Below, in pieces: positions 38,297 through 50,890 of a stretch of DNA of 64,000 nt. Under the pieces are notes generated by a model that was not told where the DNA came from, searched no databases, and was given only the letters and a program-made list of their open reading frames with translations. This DNA is from Gymnothorax reevesii. Its lineage: Eukaryota > Chordata > Actinopteri > Anguilliformes > Muraenidae. The stretch spans positions 122,749,166 to 122,813,165 of the forward strand of contig CM056576.1 of NCBI GenBank assembly GCA_029721435.1, written 5' to 3'. Both the position numbers and the translations under genes were made by a program. The first letter of the stretch is position 1; each line of letters opens with the position of its first letter.

Positions 38297-39268
38297 AAGT
38301 TCAAGACTGTGAACCAGAGTGCAGGCCTCCCCAAAATGGCACCTCCTGGACAAATATATTTTTTGTTCACTTTCATTATGTTACTGAGCTTCTAAAATGT
38401 ATTGTGATTTACGTCATCAGTTTGTTATTTGATGGGAAAAGAATGTTTACTCAGATAGAAATGATCTGTAGGTACCCTTTGATACTACCAGGAGCCATTG
38501 TGGTGTGGAAAATATCCTAAAATATTTTAAATTAAAAGTAAAGTAATAATATCAGTTCAAAAAGAAGACCTTATTAAAACTGCTGTACAAGAAGTTCTAG
38601 AGGAGAAGCAAAAACTCATAAATCTGCTAAGAAACCCAGATAAGCCAGACTCTAGCAGGCCGGGTTGATGAGCTAGACTTCCGGAATGATCATAATGGTT
38701 GTCAACCTGGTCCCGCTACCTGAGCATGCGCACTTGATTGCTCTGGAACCATCCATGACCCAGATAAGTTACTGAACTTTATCTGAACCCAAGGTTTGGG
38801 AGGCTCATATGTGGTCTTCCAGCATCCCTGGAGGCTGAAAATGAATTTACACTACGATGTGATGACAAACTTGTTACTAACGGTGGAGGTTTGCTATATG
38901 ACAATGTACCAATCAGAATTAATAATGTTGGACAAGGTAGAAAAAGTCACGTTTAATCCCACCTTAACGAACGTGCCAAAAGGGCAATAAATATGAGGGC
39001 TTGGGCAGTCAGCGGTCGGTCGGCGTGGGATGATTGATGAAGAATGAATGCTACATGGTTTGCGCAGACCAGCCTGGGTTTTGTATTTTACTTTCAGCAG
39101 GGATTCAGTAAACCCAATTACCTCAGACTCTGGAGAATGGGTACATTTTTTGGAGATAGATTTACACGGGTCAGTTGAACACTTTGTCACTTGCTCGGAC
39201 AAAGGTTTGTTTTCCTACGACACCATGAACAAATGCGTGATAATTCGTTTTAAACTTCTAATATACCA

Positions 39269-39470
39269 GGGATACTCGCTTTCATCCAGAATGAGCCGGT
39301 GTGGGTGCAGGCCTTCATTCCAACCATGCAGTATCGCACTTAATTTTACTAATCAAGGTCTTTAGCAGTAACTCCGTAGGGGCTAATTAGGTCTGTAATT
39401 AATAGTTTGGAATGAAAGCCTGTACCCACACCAGCTCGTTCTGAATAAAAGTAAATAAGAGTGAGTATCC
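39269..39470. mobile_element. 202-bp MITE with long inverted repeats
   Basis: GGATACTCGC at 39269 pairs with GTGAGTATCC ending at 39470. The arms continue as CCGGTGTGGGTGCAGGC and CATTCCAAC against their inverses (GCCTGTACCCACACCAGC at 39419-39436). The GCCGGTGTGGGTGCAGG core is familiar from abundant small fish and amphibian DNA transposons. No target duplication was identified. It has no coding sequence. Confidence 0.8.
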
Positions 39471-41261
39471 TCTAATATGCTATATTCTTTGCCAATGATC
39501 CAACCCACATATACACTTACAAATCCATTCCCTAACCAGCTGCTAGTTTCTACAGAGTGGTTATCTATTGTTCTAGCCCCATGTGCAGTAACAACCACCA
39601 GCATGATGTCAATTAATGGGACTTGGCACATTACAACACCAAAGCATCCCTATAGCCTGGGCTATATTCAAAAATAGTCCAAAAACTGTAAAATGTACAC
39701 AAAATTTCACCATTTATTCAAATGTATTCCTGTATTTTTGTCATTTATGGCGACATAGTTTTGTTTGTCAACTGCAAGTTGACGTTGGTTTATGGTAAAA
39801 ATGCTTTTCTCCAGTATCTCAAGAACTGTGTCGTATTCAATCACGTGACCATCGACACAGTCTCCATGGGCAGAAAGTGATAATGCAAGAGAAGTTAAAT
39901 TCCTCATAGCCCCCCGAAAACAGGAGCAGCCTCAATCAGTTTCCCCGTGTAGCTATCTCACGGATCTCCTATTGAATCTCCTGAATGTAATGATTCAGTT
40001 CTGTCTTTTGCCCCTCTTTGACCCCGTTACATAATTCTCAGTCATTTTTCATCCTGTCTTGGTTTTTTTTCTACCCTCCTTTAATGCTTGAATATATCAT
40101 TGTATAACACGCATGGGTCTGCAGAACTTCAACTGGATTATTACTGCCGGTGTGATTTGCTTTGTTTTTTCCTCAGTGACATGTATGAAAACATGAAGCT
40201 CTAGTCTCTTTCCTGGGCAATCCAGTGGTAAGAAAAAACGTACAGAGTGATGATATTGAACATAATCTCTGCGGAGATGATTAATGCACGTTTGACTGAG
40301 GCAGTATAAGCTGTTTGCAAAGCAAAATGAAACAGGAAGATTTTTTCATTTGGTGGGGACATTAAAAACCAGAAATGCAAATTGCTAGCTTATCTGACAA
40401 TCTGTGCTTCTGCCTGAGAACAATTGTCTATTGAATTCCTTTGAATTTCAAACACACGGCAAGAGTGCCAATGCAAGGAATACTAATCGTTTCTAATTTT
40501 TTAATGTGTTAGATGCCAGTCGTGCTCCTTTGAAATATGTTTATGGTTTATATTGGACCTAAAAGTTTTGTTGTATTAAAAAGTGACGAATGATTAGCAG
40601 AAAAAGGACACCAGAGTGGTTTTCTAATTAGCTGTTTACCTAGGTTTTGGTGTTTTATTTTTCAGAAATTGATTGCTTAGCTCTGATTTTTTGCCCTTTT
40701 CTCTGTGGCAATCATGATTTCCTGCATGGCTGAGATTAATTCATTTGAGCAAATCAACAGCTCTTAGTCCCATTGTTGAGAGAAAAGCACAATGTTCTTC
40801 TGTGTTTATATGCCATTGATTTCATGACATTCCCAGAATACTTCCTGAGATGAATGTTTCTGTGGACATGAGGATCTCCTCTACATAGCAAGCACGTATT
40901 GGCAGATTTTATATTATCCATACGATTTTTAAACAGTTTAGTTCCCTAGTGTTATTGTTCGGAGTGCGAAAAACATGCGGATAATGGATCAATTAAGTCA
41001 GGGGCAGAGGTAGTTCACCCTTTCTTAATCCCTATCAGAGGAATAACAGGCTTTTTACTGGAGGACTGAAGTTAATTCGTATGCTGCAACTCTGCAAGCT
41101 TGGATTTAGTCATTAACTTTGGCCAGCATTTTTGTCCTTGAGTTTGATTTAAGCTGGGAATAAATGCAAGTGCTTGTTTATGGCCATAAACATAATGCGG
41201 CTTGATGAACAATAACCGTTATTACTAAAGTAAGGAGCCCATTTTGAGCCTTTTCTCAGGA

Positions 41262-41310
41262 CATTACTCTGCATTTGTTGGCAGACGCTTTTATCCAGAA
41301 GTGCATAAAA
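41262..41310 (+). repeat. fragment of a widespread fish dispersed motif
   Basis: GGCAGACGCTTTTATCCAGA (41280-41299) is close to a motif (GCAGACGCTTTTATCCAAAGCGACTTAC-like) that I recall as very frequent in teleost genomes. Only a fragment remains. Confidence 0.5.
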
Positions 41311-42610
41311 TAAGGTCATTGAAACGACAGAACAGACCAGACGAGGTACGATTCATACGAAGGCAGCAGACGTGTCAAGAGGGATCAAAACAGGAGAGGA
41401 ATGAGCTAGTTGTAGTGGCGAGTGTGTTTGTCACAGACGGAAAAGTAATCTCGGTTGAGCTGTCAGCTCGAAAGCCGCACTGGTGGGGGTCAAGGGGGCG
41501 GCTTAAATGGAGAGAAAAAGAAGAAAATTGGTCAAGTACAGTATGGTCCCGTATCAGATGTACTGTGTTATATTGGCTCGGGGTTATGAAGTTCATTTGT
41601 AGTCTGTTGGAAGGGTCTCAAAACACTGAATCACTATCCAAATGAGATCACTGGTATGTGATTCATTTTAATCCATTATACCCACTGGATATTTACCCAT
41701 TCTAGAAAGGTTTTTGTATTTTTGAAGGCGCTTATCCCTCCTGCACAATAGTGGTTTGCTTTTATTGTTAGCTGTCACCATAAAAGATATAATGTGCGGC
41801 ATGACATCATGAGCACCATTGCTGTTGACCTTTCTCCCACTTGTCGACACAATGAAGGCTGACGTGCTTGTTTTCATTCCGTGCGCCAGCGAGAAAAAGA
41901 TTTAAATATGGTAAATGGAGGGTTCCAGAAGATAGGTATTCACCTCTTAAACGACAAAGCCCCACACCCCTAACCAACCACGCAAAGCCAGCAATCCCTT
42001 TCACAGCCCACACAGGTCTCCTGAGTGATATGCATAACTACTGAAAAGTGCGAAATCCCTGGTGATTTTCTTTTTGATTCAGTAAAGAAAAAAACCATCT
42101 GTGGATGAGAAGAAACTACCCAAGATATAAAGAGAAACTCCTCAGGAACCTTCTGGAATGGAAGTTACAGAACATGGGCTGACTGGCTTAGTGACCTGAG
42201 TAAGATGCCACAGAGCTGTTGAAGGGATCAGTTCATGAAGTGGGCCCTTCCTTTAACTCCATTCATCGGTTGGTGCCCCAACCTCGGATCCACGATCTCT
42301 GACAGCGTCTAACTTCTAGCCTTCAAATCCCCACCTTGGATCAAGGAACTGAAACCTCCCCACTGCTGTTACCATGGATTCTAGATCACTGACCCCTCCT
42401 CCCCTCTTCAACAACTGGTTCCCAGGTCGTCCGTTTCCCTCACCGTCATGCTATTCACTATTCCAGCCCAAAACTGAATTATTTTCTATGCCCCCCGCGG
42501 AAGGCCCTTAGGCATAAGGACGCTCCTCTGAGCTGGGATCTGCCCAAGGTGTGTTCCAAGAGGAAAGTTTTTATTTCTTTCTGTGCAGTAGAACTTTTCT
42601 CCTCTGATTA

Positions 42611-42660
42611 GGAGGAATAGTGTTTTTCCTCGCCACTGCCCTATCTGGCATGCTGTTGGC
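42611..42660 (+). repeat. fragment of a fish retroposon-like repeat
   Basis: AGTGTTTTTCCTCGCCACTG (42619-42638) resembles the GAGTTTTTCCTTGCCACTGT block found in many fish dispersed repeats. The GC-richer 42240-42600 upstream may belong to the same repeat, but this is not established. Confidence 0.4.
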
Positions 42661-44436
42661 GCTTATTGCATTTTGGAAACAAACTCTAAATTTGTTCCAT
42701 GTAATTTGATATCATACAAACAATCTTATTGAACAAAATCGCTAGAATTTCTTAAATGACAAATGATTCCAAACTTTTGAGTGATACCGTACGCATACAT
42801 GGCACCTGGCGCTTTAAGTTAGCGATAATGCATCTTTTTCGGGTCGTCATCCTAGTCATGCATCCTACCTACACAGCACGGCAGCGGGGGCTTGCTTTCA
42901 GCCCACTATCCCACCCCCAACCCCTCCAGCGCCCCCCCAGTTATCCCCCCGGTTCTGTCACAGTTCAGGTTCGCTATTAGAAAGTCATTAATGGCTTTAT
43001 TAAGTCGGGGCCTGTTGAGATACTGCTGTAGATTTGGCGTTGCTTATAATTATAATATGCAGTACTGAAAATGAAACTTGTTATCGGTAAGGCTGATTTT
43101 AATGAAACTAGTTAATGCTGCACACCTTAAAAAGATTTTTTAAGTCTTGGGGTTTGGTATATGAAGCAAGAGCTCTTCATTTCAATGGTTGTGATGAAGT
43201 TGGCTTTGAGTGTCACTTGACTTTATCTGAATGAAGAATTCATGACAGCACCACATAATTTGTTTGTCTGTGTGTTTTTGACCTGCAGTTCACCTCAATT
43301 AAATGATCCCTTTCTCACTAATGGAGGCATGACCCCAAGCCCCAGGCAATGTCTGAGTATGATAAGCAGTGGCAAAGGTCACAGAATTGACCATAGACGT
43401 CAAAGTTAATGTAGCATCCCTGACAAATATCACTGGCTACAAATGTTGAGATCATTGAATCAACTGTCTTCACAAGTGATACCTGCTCCTTGTACTGTGT
43501 AGATCACAACTTCTCACCAGACTGAACAAAATGAAGCCTATTTTGTCTGTGATATGGGGTCTGCACAAAGAGCGGAAAAGAAACAGAATCCAAAACGTTA
43601 GCTGACTGGTGACTCGACCAATTTTGTGCTCTGTATAAATGACCATGCCCTTTACTGTTCTGGATATTTTTCTCTGAAATTAGCATGTTCTCGGAACAGT
43701 AGATGTGAGTAATGTTGTGCCGCGGGCCCAAAAACAGGGCCTCATCACTGGGAATACAGCCATTATTTTCCCCATACTGCCATTAAAACTAACGTCTAAA
43801 GACTCTGCCTAGGTGCCTGTTTATGAAAGAACGGCTCTCAAGAACGCGCTAATGGGAAATAAATGAACTCAGAAAATCAAGCTGCATTTAAAAAAAAAAA
43901 AACAGAGAAATGCGTATTTCATTAACAGGAGGCCGAGCAATTTCTTCGTCCGAGCACGCAGTGTACTGTGACCTCTGATATGAAGGATTGGGTCATTTCC
44001 TGCTCTGCGTATTTTTAGTCAGAAGCAAGAGGACACACATTAGAGTGGGTGTGACCTGGTGATGCTGTTCCAGTCTGTCTCCCTTGGGTTAGGTAGGAAA
44101 ACAAGTTGTGTTCACTGCCTTAGAATTGATGGTTTTAATTGAGGGTTGCTTGAAACTGAGATCTGCACTGAATCGCTGCTAAGTGCTCAGTCTGCTCACT
44201 ATTAGGAGTTTGTTTTTTTTTCTTCCTGCGATTAGAAAATGCATTTAGGAACAAATATAGGTACTTTACCTTCTGTAATGAGTCACCATTATGCAGTTCA
44301 GCCATTTCAACTAAGCCAATAATGCAGTTTAACGGGATGATCAGTGTGAAAATAGTATGAATTACTCCTTAGACCTAAATGAATTGGAGTTTGAATGAGA
44401 ATGATCGGCGGTGCTGTTAGGTGAGAATGTCTTTTT

Positions 44437-44467
44437 TTAAATAAATAAATAAATAAATAAATAATAA
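44437..44467 (+). repeat. (AAAT)n microsatellite
   Basis: About seven AAAT units following a T7 run. Confidence 0.85.
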
Positions 44468-45574
44468 AGTGAGCTATATCAAAACTTTTAAAAGTGGAAC
44501 TGCATGGTCCAGCAAAAATAATATATTGCTTCAAATGTCAATAGTGATTACTTTTATCAAGCAAGCGAACCGTAAAAGTATTAGAAACTTTTGTTGTGTG
44601 TTACAAAATGGTATAATGTAAGAAGTTCTGTGACTTTTACCTGTAAACCAGGCACAGAATTTCATGATAAATCATTCTCTGTTACAGTATGTCATAGTTA
44701 TGGATGTCTTTTGCATTTTACTGGTATGTTCACAGTGTAATTATTTCAAGCAAATTCCATCGTTGACTTTGAATTTATTTTTAATGTACAGGGAATGAGA
44801 ATGAGTTATCTGCATTCTTTATTAGGGGGAATGTTTTGCGAGGCAATCCAATTAGCCTAATTAGCGAGAAAGCACCAAGAGTTTTAATGGGATAAGGCTT
44901 TGCCTGGGTGCTATAGAGCTTTCCCCTTTGGCACTCGCACTGAGGGTCGCGATCAGGTGAAGTGGAATCATAGTGATGATTGTGTATTTAACTCATCCTC
45001 ATTCATTGGATCAGATAACATTGAAAAGCTGTCATTTTTACTGAACAATATTTATGTTTCATAGCTTACACTGGAAAAAATTTTATTAATAAAGACAAAT
45101 ATTTCATTCCCCCATCCATCTTCACCTTGTAAAATGTGTCATTCAGGTCTGGTAAAGAGATGTTTGATGTTTGTTGCTTCCTCCAAGGTATTGCTGGGAA
45201 CCTCCTCCTCTCTCCACTGCTCTACAGTAGATCAATAGACCTGCAGTCTGCTGGAAGCTTCTGATGTGTCAGGGAGTGGATTCAGAGGTTTTTTATTTCC
45301 AATAAATAATTTCCGCTGAGGTATTTGAAGTAGTCTGCTTGAAAATCCATGGACAGAGAAAAAAGTATCATGTTGGGTATACAGAAAATACATTGTCAAA
45401 AAATTAATATAAATGGAAGATATTAAATTTGCCTTTGGCAATGTTTTATTGGTATGTTGATAAAGCAACTAAGCATAATATATGTCCTGGGGGCGGGATT
45501 AATTTTGCGTGAGGAAGGAAGGAAAACCAATGAAAAATCTTTTCACTCAGACTACTTGTAAGGCAGCTTGAATA

Positions 45575-45602
45575 TATCTATCTATCTATCTATCTATCTA
45601 CA
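45575..45602 (+). repeat. (TCTA)n microsatellite
   Basis: About six and a half perfect ATCT units. Confidence 0.9.
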
Positions 45603-46127
45603 TTGAGAATTGCAAATTACCCTGAAGTGTTTGGGTGAAAACAAGTGAAAAAGAGGCTGCGCTCGCTGAAATCATGTGACTGAGTTGAGCGACTGAGTTC
45701 TCCATCTAGGTCAAGCGTAGGCCGAGTGTATGCCAACTCGCTGTCTAGCTGTAAGTAAAGATCATCGATGCTCCGAAGCCCTTAATTCCTGTACTTTGGG
45801 GAAGTAATGGTAGACTGAAGACATAGACCCAGATGATGGGAGGAGAAAATAGATTTCATCCTCCTGACACGCTCTGGTCAGGCTGTTACGTGCTGTTTCT
45901 CTTTCTGTCTGCGGAAGGACTGAGAATAAAGTAAATATCTAAAGTGTCGTTTGGAGAGCGATGAGCTGTGGTGACTTCCCAGCAGTGCACGGCGCATTAG
46001 CGCCGTGGGCGTTTGAGAGATGGGATAGCGGGATGCGGCAATATTAGGAAGATAAAATGAGGGCCTTGCATTCGCAAAAAAGGAAGCTCCTATATCTGGC
46101 ATTTGTTCATTTATTTGTTTAAGTACA

Positions 46128-46343
46128 TATACTGTGGCTTTGGAATGTATCCAGACCCCTTCGCTTTTTGCAGACTTCTTTGAGTTATGGAATTAATTTT
46201 AAATTAATTAAATTAACTGTTCTCATTATGCCCGTTGATTAATGGCCAAGAAGTTGAATCTCTCAATTTTTTAATTAAAATTATAATTTATAGATATTAT
46301 TTTTCAAAAAGTGAGGGTGTCTGAATATTTTCTCAGAGTCATA
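46128..46343. mobile_element. terminal-repeat-only derivative of a Tc1-like element
   Basis: GTATCCAGACCCCTTCGCTT (46147-46166) and the roughly inverse AAAAAGTGAGGGTGTCTGAA (46306-46325) match the paired ends of a fish Tc1 family that starts with a TATTCAGACCCCTT motif. Only about 215 bp remain, so the transposase gene is gone. The inner part is AT-rich filler. Confidence 0.6.
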
Positions 46344-46344
46344 A

Positions 46345-49270
46345 GAACATGGAGGGGTTCCTCTGTATTGCTGAGTATTTGCTATTCTTCGAATGTTGCG
46401 GTTCGGTGGCAGTTGCTCTAATGGGTACGTCTCTTGAGATGGGCTGATTCTCGATTTGATGGGGCCTCACTGTGCCTAGTTTTCTTCCTTCAGACGCTGT
46501 GATGTGATCAGCCTGCGAACGAAAGGCTGGCAGATCCCAGCAGTGAAACATACCCAGCCGCCGAGGTGCACTTCCGCTCATCCACTGCTATCTGCTGACG
46601 TATATTAGGCTCTGTCTGAGACAACAGAGTGTATTTCCAACAACAGAAAACCCCCCAATTGAACAATTTGTGTCAACAAAAGCAGTGTGGGCTATGGCCA
46701 AATAGGGCATACGTAGGATTATACTCCCTTCTGTAAGTGAATACGCGGCACAATTGTCGGGTTTTAAATCAACTCTAATAGACTTCAGTCCATTCAGAAA
46801 GGAGCATTTTCAATTAGAGTCAGCACTATCCCTGAGTTCATTTTGCACTGAACATTTGTGTCCTTCAGCAATTCAAACAATTTTCTCCAATTGACTAAAT
46901 AGTTTTCAAGCCATTTCAAATCAGGCCCAGTCTCCTGGTAATTGTATAGAGAAACAGCCTGCCGACACACCTTTTCTCTTGGACTCTAACAAGCGTTGCA
47001 AAGAAGGCACACAGCTTGCATCACTGGTCAGCACCAGCTTCTACACTCCACGCGTCCACAGTGTTTTTGCGAAGGAATTGTTCAGTGTGCCTCTACTGCC
47101 TTGTCTTCCCAGACTGTTGATCCTCTAAGTTCCATTTTAATTGGATTGAGGGAAGGAGATCAAATGGTTTCTCACAGTTCCAGCAGTTTGGCTTGTTTAT
47201 AAGTGCATAAAACTGACTGTGAGTATTTTTTTTTCTTTTCTATTTAAGTTTTAACTAAGCTTATTCCACGTTGAAATTGAGAGAGCGTGTGGGAGGATAC
47301 AGTGATGAGAATTCTGTGACCTTATGAAAGTATTTTATTTTTTTATGAGCTGAGTATCTCGCTAAGAAATAAAGCATATTGTGGTGGTGGGTGTTTTTGT
47401 AATTTAACTTGCTATATAGTATGCCCAGTGTGAGTAAGACTGTCAGATCACATATTTTCAGCTGTTGACAGCTTTGAATTAAAATGTGGCTCAGCGTCTC
47501 TGGCAAAGAATCTAACTTTTCTGACTGCAACATGTTTGAAGTCTGTCATGTCAGGTTTGTCTCAAGACGTTTTCACTTTATTAGTTCATTGCCGTATTAT
47601 TTACAAAGACAAAGTTTGAAAACAAAAAAAAAATTGAACATCACGAATAAACTTGATTACCACAAATATCTTCTATGAAGCATCACAGAGCTCATGAAAA
47701 GGGTAATTCAAGCCTATAGCATGGGGTAATATACAGACAAATTGGAAAGAATGCTGCAACTATCTCTAAATGAGTCAATCTGGATTCAGAGCTATACTTT
47801 ACTGCGCCATATTAGCATTGTGTACGGTCAAACTACAGAACTCATATGCACTCACTAGTGTTGAATTAGAATTAAACATTTTCAATAGTAAGGGTTTACT
47901 TTTATTTTGACTGGAAGTGTTGTAGACACAATAAAACGTTGAGTTATTCAGAAGCTAGGTGTCCATGGGTAATGTAGTCATCACCTAGGTAAACGTCCTC
48001 CGGCTGCTTGAAGCCCATTGCCTGCTGTTTGCACAGCAGGGCCACCGCTCTGCTAGCATAGCTAATGGCCCCACTGACCACTGACTCATCTCTCTCAGGG
48101 TTAAGAGCTTCATTTCCTCCCCCAACTCACGCTTTAGCACATATTGACATTTACTTTAGGAGGACAGTAAACCTATTAACCTAAGAGGAGGACCAGACAA
48201 TTTCTTGTTAAGGGGGATGTGATTTTTTTTTTTGCTTATTTGGCTGTGTTAGCCTTTAGCTATAAGCCATTTTTGGTCCGAGCTTTTTGAATGTATGAGC
48301 TCTTATGGACGAGCTGCACTAAGTGTTTTCTTCGCAATTATTCTGTCCTCTTCACCACAGATCTGATAAATTTTTGTACCCCTGTGGGAAAATGGAAATT
48401 ATTTGTTTTTTTACCTTTTCATCAAATCTGGATTTTATTTATGGTCCAAAATTTATCCCAGTTTAAATAATAATTGGTTTTGTGTGACTGGTCGCTATTC
48501 ACGTCTAATCTCGTGCCATTTGTGGTCCTCTACACGTGTAAAAAAGCCGATTATGTTTCAGGAATGACATTAGAAGAAAAAAAATTGGAAATTGCAACAA
48601 AAATATTTGTAAAACATTCAGAAACTTCTGACTGGTAGGGTATGTAGGAAAGCAACGTGATCCAATTTGCATGAGGTAAAGCCACCATTGACAGGTGTCG
48701 TCATTATTGTGTCATTAGGCGAGCATAAACTAATGGTTTTTTTTTTGTCTGATCCAGACAGCAGAAAACAATTAATGGCATTGTCTTGTTTTGTTGTTCT
48801 TAATAATGGGTACTAATTAAATCAAAGCCCTCAGGTAACGAGAAGACTTTTGTTCAAAATGCTCTTTGTGCTGTTGAGTAGATATAGAGTGGAAAGGCAG
48901 CAGTGCTTATTCAATATTCTGCACTGTTTGCTTTGCAGTAGTACAGGGCTTACAGCACAAAGGAAAATACGGTCTCTTTGAGTCTGGGCTGCACTCATAA
49001 ATATTTGTTAACCTGACACAAGGCCTTTCATACATTTTATTTGAAAATTGTGTTCAGTAGAATTGAGATTGATAGAAACCATTTTAGTGGGAGATCCACC
49101 GCAAAATTCTTAATGTTTCCAACAGAGACCACATTCTAATGCAAAACTGAATGCTTTATTGTATCCCCGAACGAGTTAAAAAAATGTAATTAAACACAGC
49201 TGATGCATCAGAATCAGACAACTGTTGATTCATGAGGTAAACGGAGTGTCATTACTGCTGCCCTCAAACA

Positions 49271-49334
<64 letters not shown>

Positions 49335-50680
49335 ACGTATATACAATAAGATTGAAAATGATTAAAAAGGGGCAGTCTGAGTAATACATGTCAATACGGC
49401 CGTTGTCTGCCTTTTTGACAGTAGCTTACACTTCCTCTAAAGAGACAATTTTATTTTGTAGCATTATTTTAGGTTAAAAAAAATTCTTTCATCACAGTGC
49501 AGTGTTATATTGTGTCATTATGCAGTACTTGCTCTTGTTCTGACTTTAAGTACTGAGGAAAATGGAGGGTTGCATCGACTAATTTAAGGTTATTTCTATT
49601 TAATTAGTGAACATTTTATTCATTGACATAAATAGCACACTCTCTCTGGTGGTAAAATTGGTGTAATTGTTAAAAAAACGGAATTCCAAAAAATTAAAAT
49701 GGAGAAAACGGAATTTGGGAAAAAATAAAACTGATTTCATGGGGCTCTTCTTGAACAACGAGCTGAAAGACCAGCTCCGGGCATCAACAATGAAAACGCT
49801 CGGTGGCTACGGAGATGACCGTCTGTCACGTAAAAGTAGAGGTGAGGCTAATTTTTATCGTTCAGATGAATACAAAAAATGTCATCGTCGCTGCTGCTGC
49901 TTTCATGATCCAATTTGATTAAATATCCTGCAGATTTGTTTGCCTGTTGTGCGAAATTGGAACACAAGATTGCGGAATTTCGCACCGAGTCCAGTGTGCA
50001 TGGTTTCCCGGGGAATTTTTGTGCCGCGAATATTCCGCAAATCCGTGCCGCTTTTTCGCTTCGCCCCGGTCTGAATGGGCCGTAAGAAATCTGTGTGTTG
50101 TTCCACTGACTGTTTGTATGTGATATGTGGGATCCATTAGCGGTAGTCTTAAGTATATGCACAAACTTCTGTAAAATGGAAACCATATTAATTCATAATG
50201 AGGTCTAAAGTCCATTAAGGTATAACAAGCCTTAAAGGCTTAGTCAGATGCATTGATAGTGGAGTTGGTAGAGTGTTTTGTATGCTGCTAAAATCGATGT
50301 ATTGCATTTAAGCGCTTGGGTTGTCAGAGGGCTTTCATTAAAATAGCATTATCTTCCCTGCGGCTAATCATGCAGTGTTTTTTCCTTGAGCAGTGACTGC
50401 TTGAAGTGTACTTCACTGGCAGTTTCATCAGGGGATAAACATGCAGTGATTTAATTGCAGAAGTTCTCTCCGAAGTGTAGAATGTCTTTTGATGTGGAGG
50501 AGACACTATAAGCTCAGACAGACAGTAAACTGCTTGCGCAGTCCTTAAGGAATGGGCCTGAGAAAACCATGAATAGGTGCCATGTCCTTCATAGATCATG
50601 GAGATAAATGAATATGACATTCCTGAATTTCTTAGCATTAAAACTATGAGATGCAGATATGTAAGTAAGTATGGGCATGG
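46345..50680. other. intronic stretch, mostly unassigned
   Basis: It contains the AT microsatellite listed next. A GC-rich patch at about 49950-50090 ends CCGGTCTGAATGGGCCGTAA, which looks like a DNA-transposon terminus, but its partner end was not found. No gene was recognised. Confidence 0.4.
49274..49332. repeat. (AT)n microsatellite
   Basis: About 29 uninterrupted AT dinucleotides, likely length-polymorphic and cruciform-prone. Confidence 0.95.
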
Positions 50681-50683
50681 CAA

Positions 50684-50890
50684 GTATGGGGCGCAGCTTG
50701 CTGAGCTCGTTCTGGCAGTCAACCCAAGACACTCCCACATTCCCTTTGGCACTCCCATACATATCAGACGCTGCTCCATCCCTCCAATAGGCATGCTATT
50801 GAAGCTGCCCTCCTTTTCCGCCTCCACAGCAGAACATGCCTCCGCCTGCTGCTGCACTGCATGACTCTTACCTGCGGCTGGTTAACATTG
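50684..50890 (+). repeat. unassigned dispersed repeat, copy A
   Basis: Co-linear with 53386-53588. Shared blocks in order: TATGGGGCGCAGCTTG, TCTGGCAGT, ACTCCCA then CAT, CTGCTCCATCCCTCCA, a CCTGCTGCTG run with CACTGCAT, CTTACCTGC and GGTTAAC. Identity is patchy, suggesting old copies. There is no coding potential, and I do not recognise the family. Confidence 0.7.

Larger units (their letters stand above)
32570..39260. other. intronic stretch with only simple repeats recognised
   Basis: Besides the TG and poly-T tracts listed separately, nothing could be assigned. The open frames at 35731-36033 and 36412-36744 have no motif or splice context. Confidence 0.5.
39475..46120. other. intronic stretch, mostly unassigned
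   Basis: The only assignable pieces are the two fish-dispersed motifs and the microsatellites listed separately. A Tc1-terminus-like string (ATTCCAAACTTTTGAGTGAT) sits at 42767-42786 without a partner. Confidence 0.45.

Noticed and set aside
37936..38376. Minus-strand open frame of 146 codons with a poly-lysine run
   Set aside because: The lysines come from the poly-T tract at 38271-38296, and the rest has no motif.
42240..42560. Possible exon in a GC-richer patch
   Set aside because: Frames are short and stop-rich, and it adjoins a fish dispersed-repeat motif. There is no sign of splice-site-bounded coding sequence.
49667..50100. Gene or complete transposon around a lysine-rich open frame and a GC-rich patch
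   Set aside because: The patch ends like a DNA-transposon terminus, but no opposite inverted end or transposase motif was found.
50324..50857. Minus-strand open frame of 177 codons
   Set aside because: It overlaps the dispersed repeat copy A and has no family motif. It is likely chance in a GC-richer patch.
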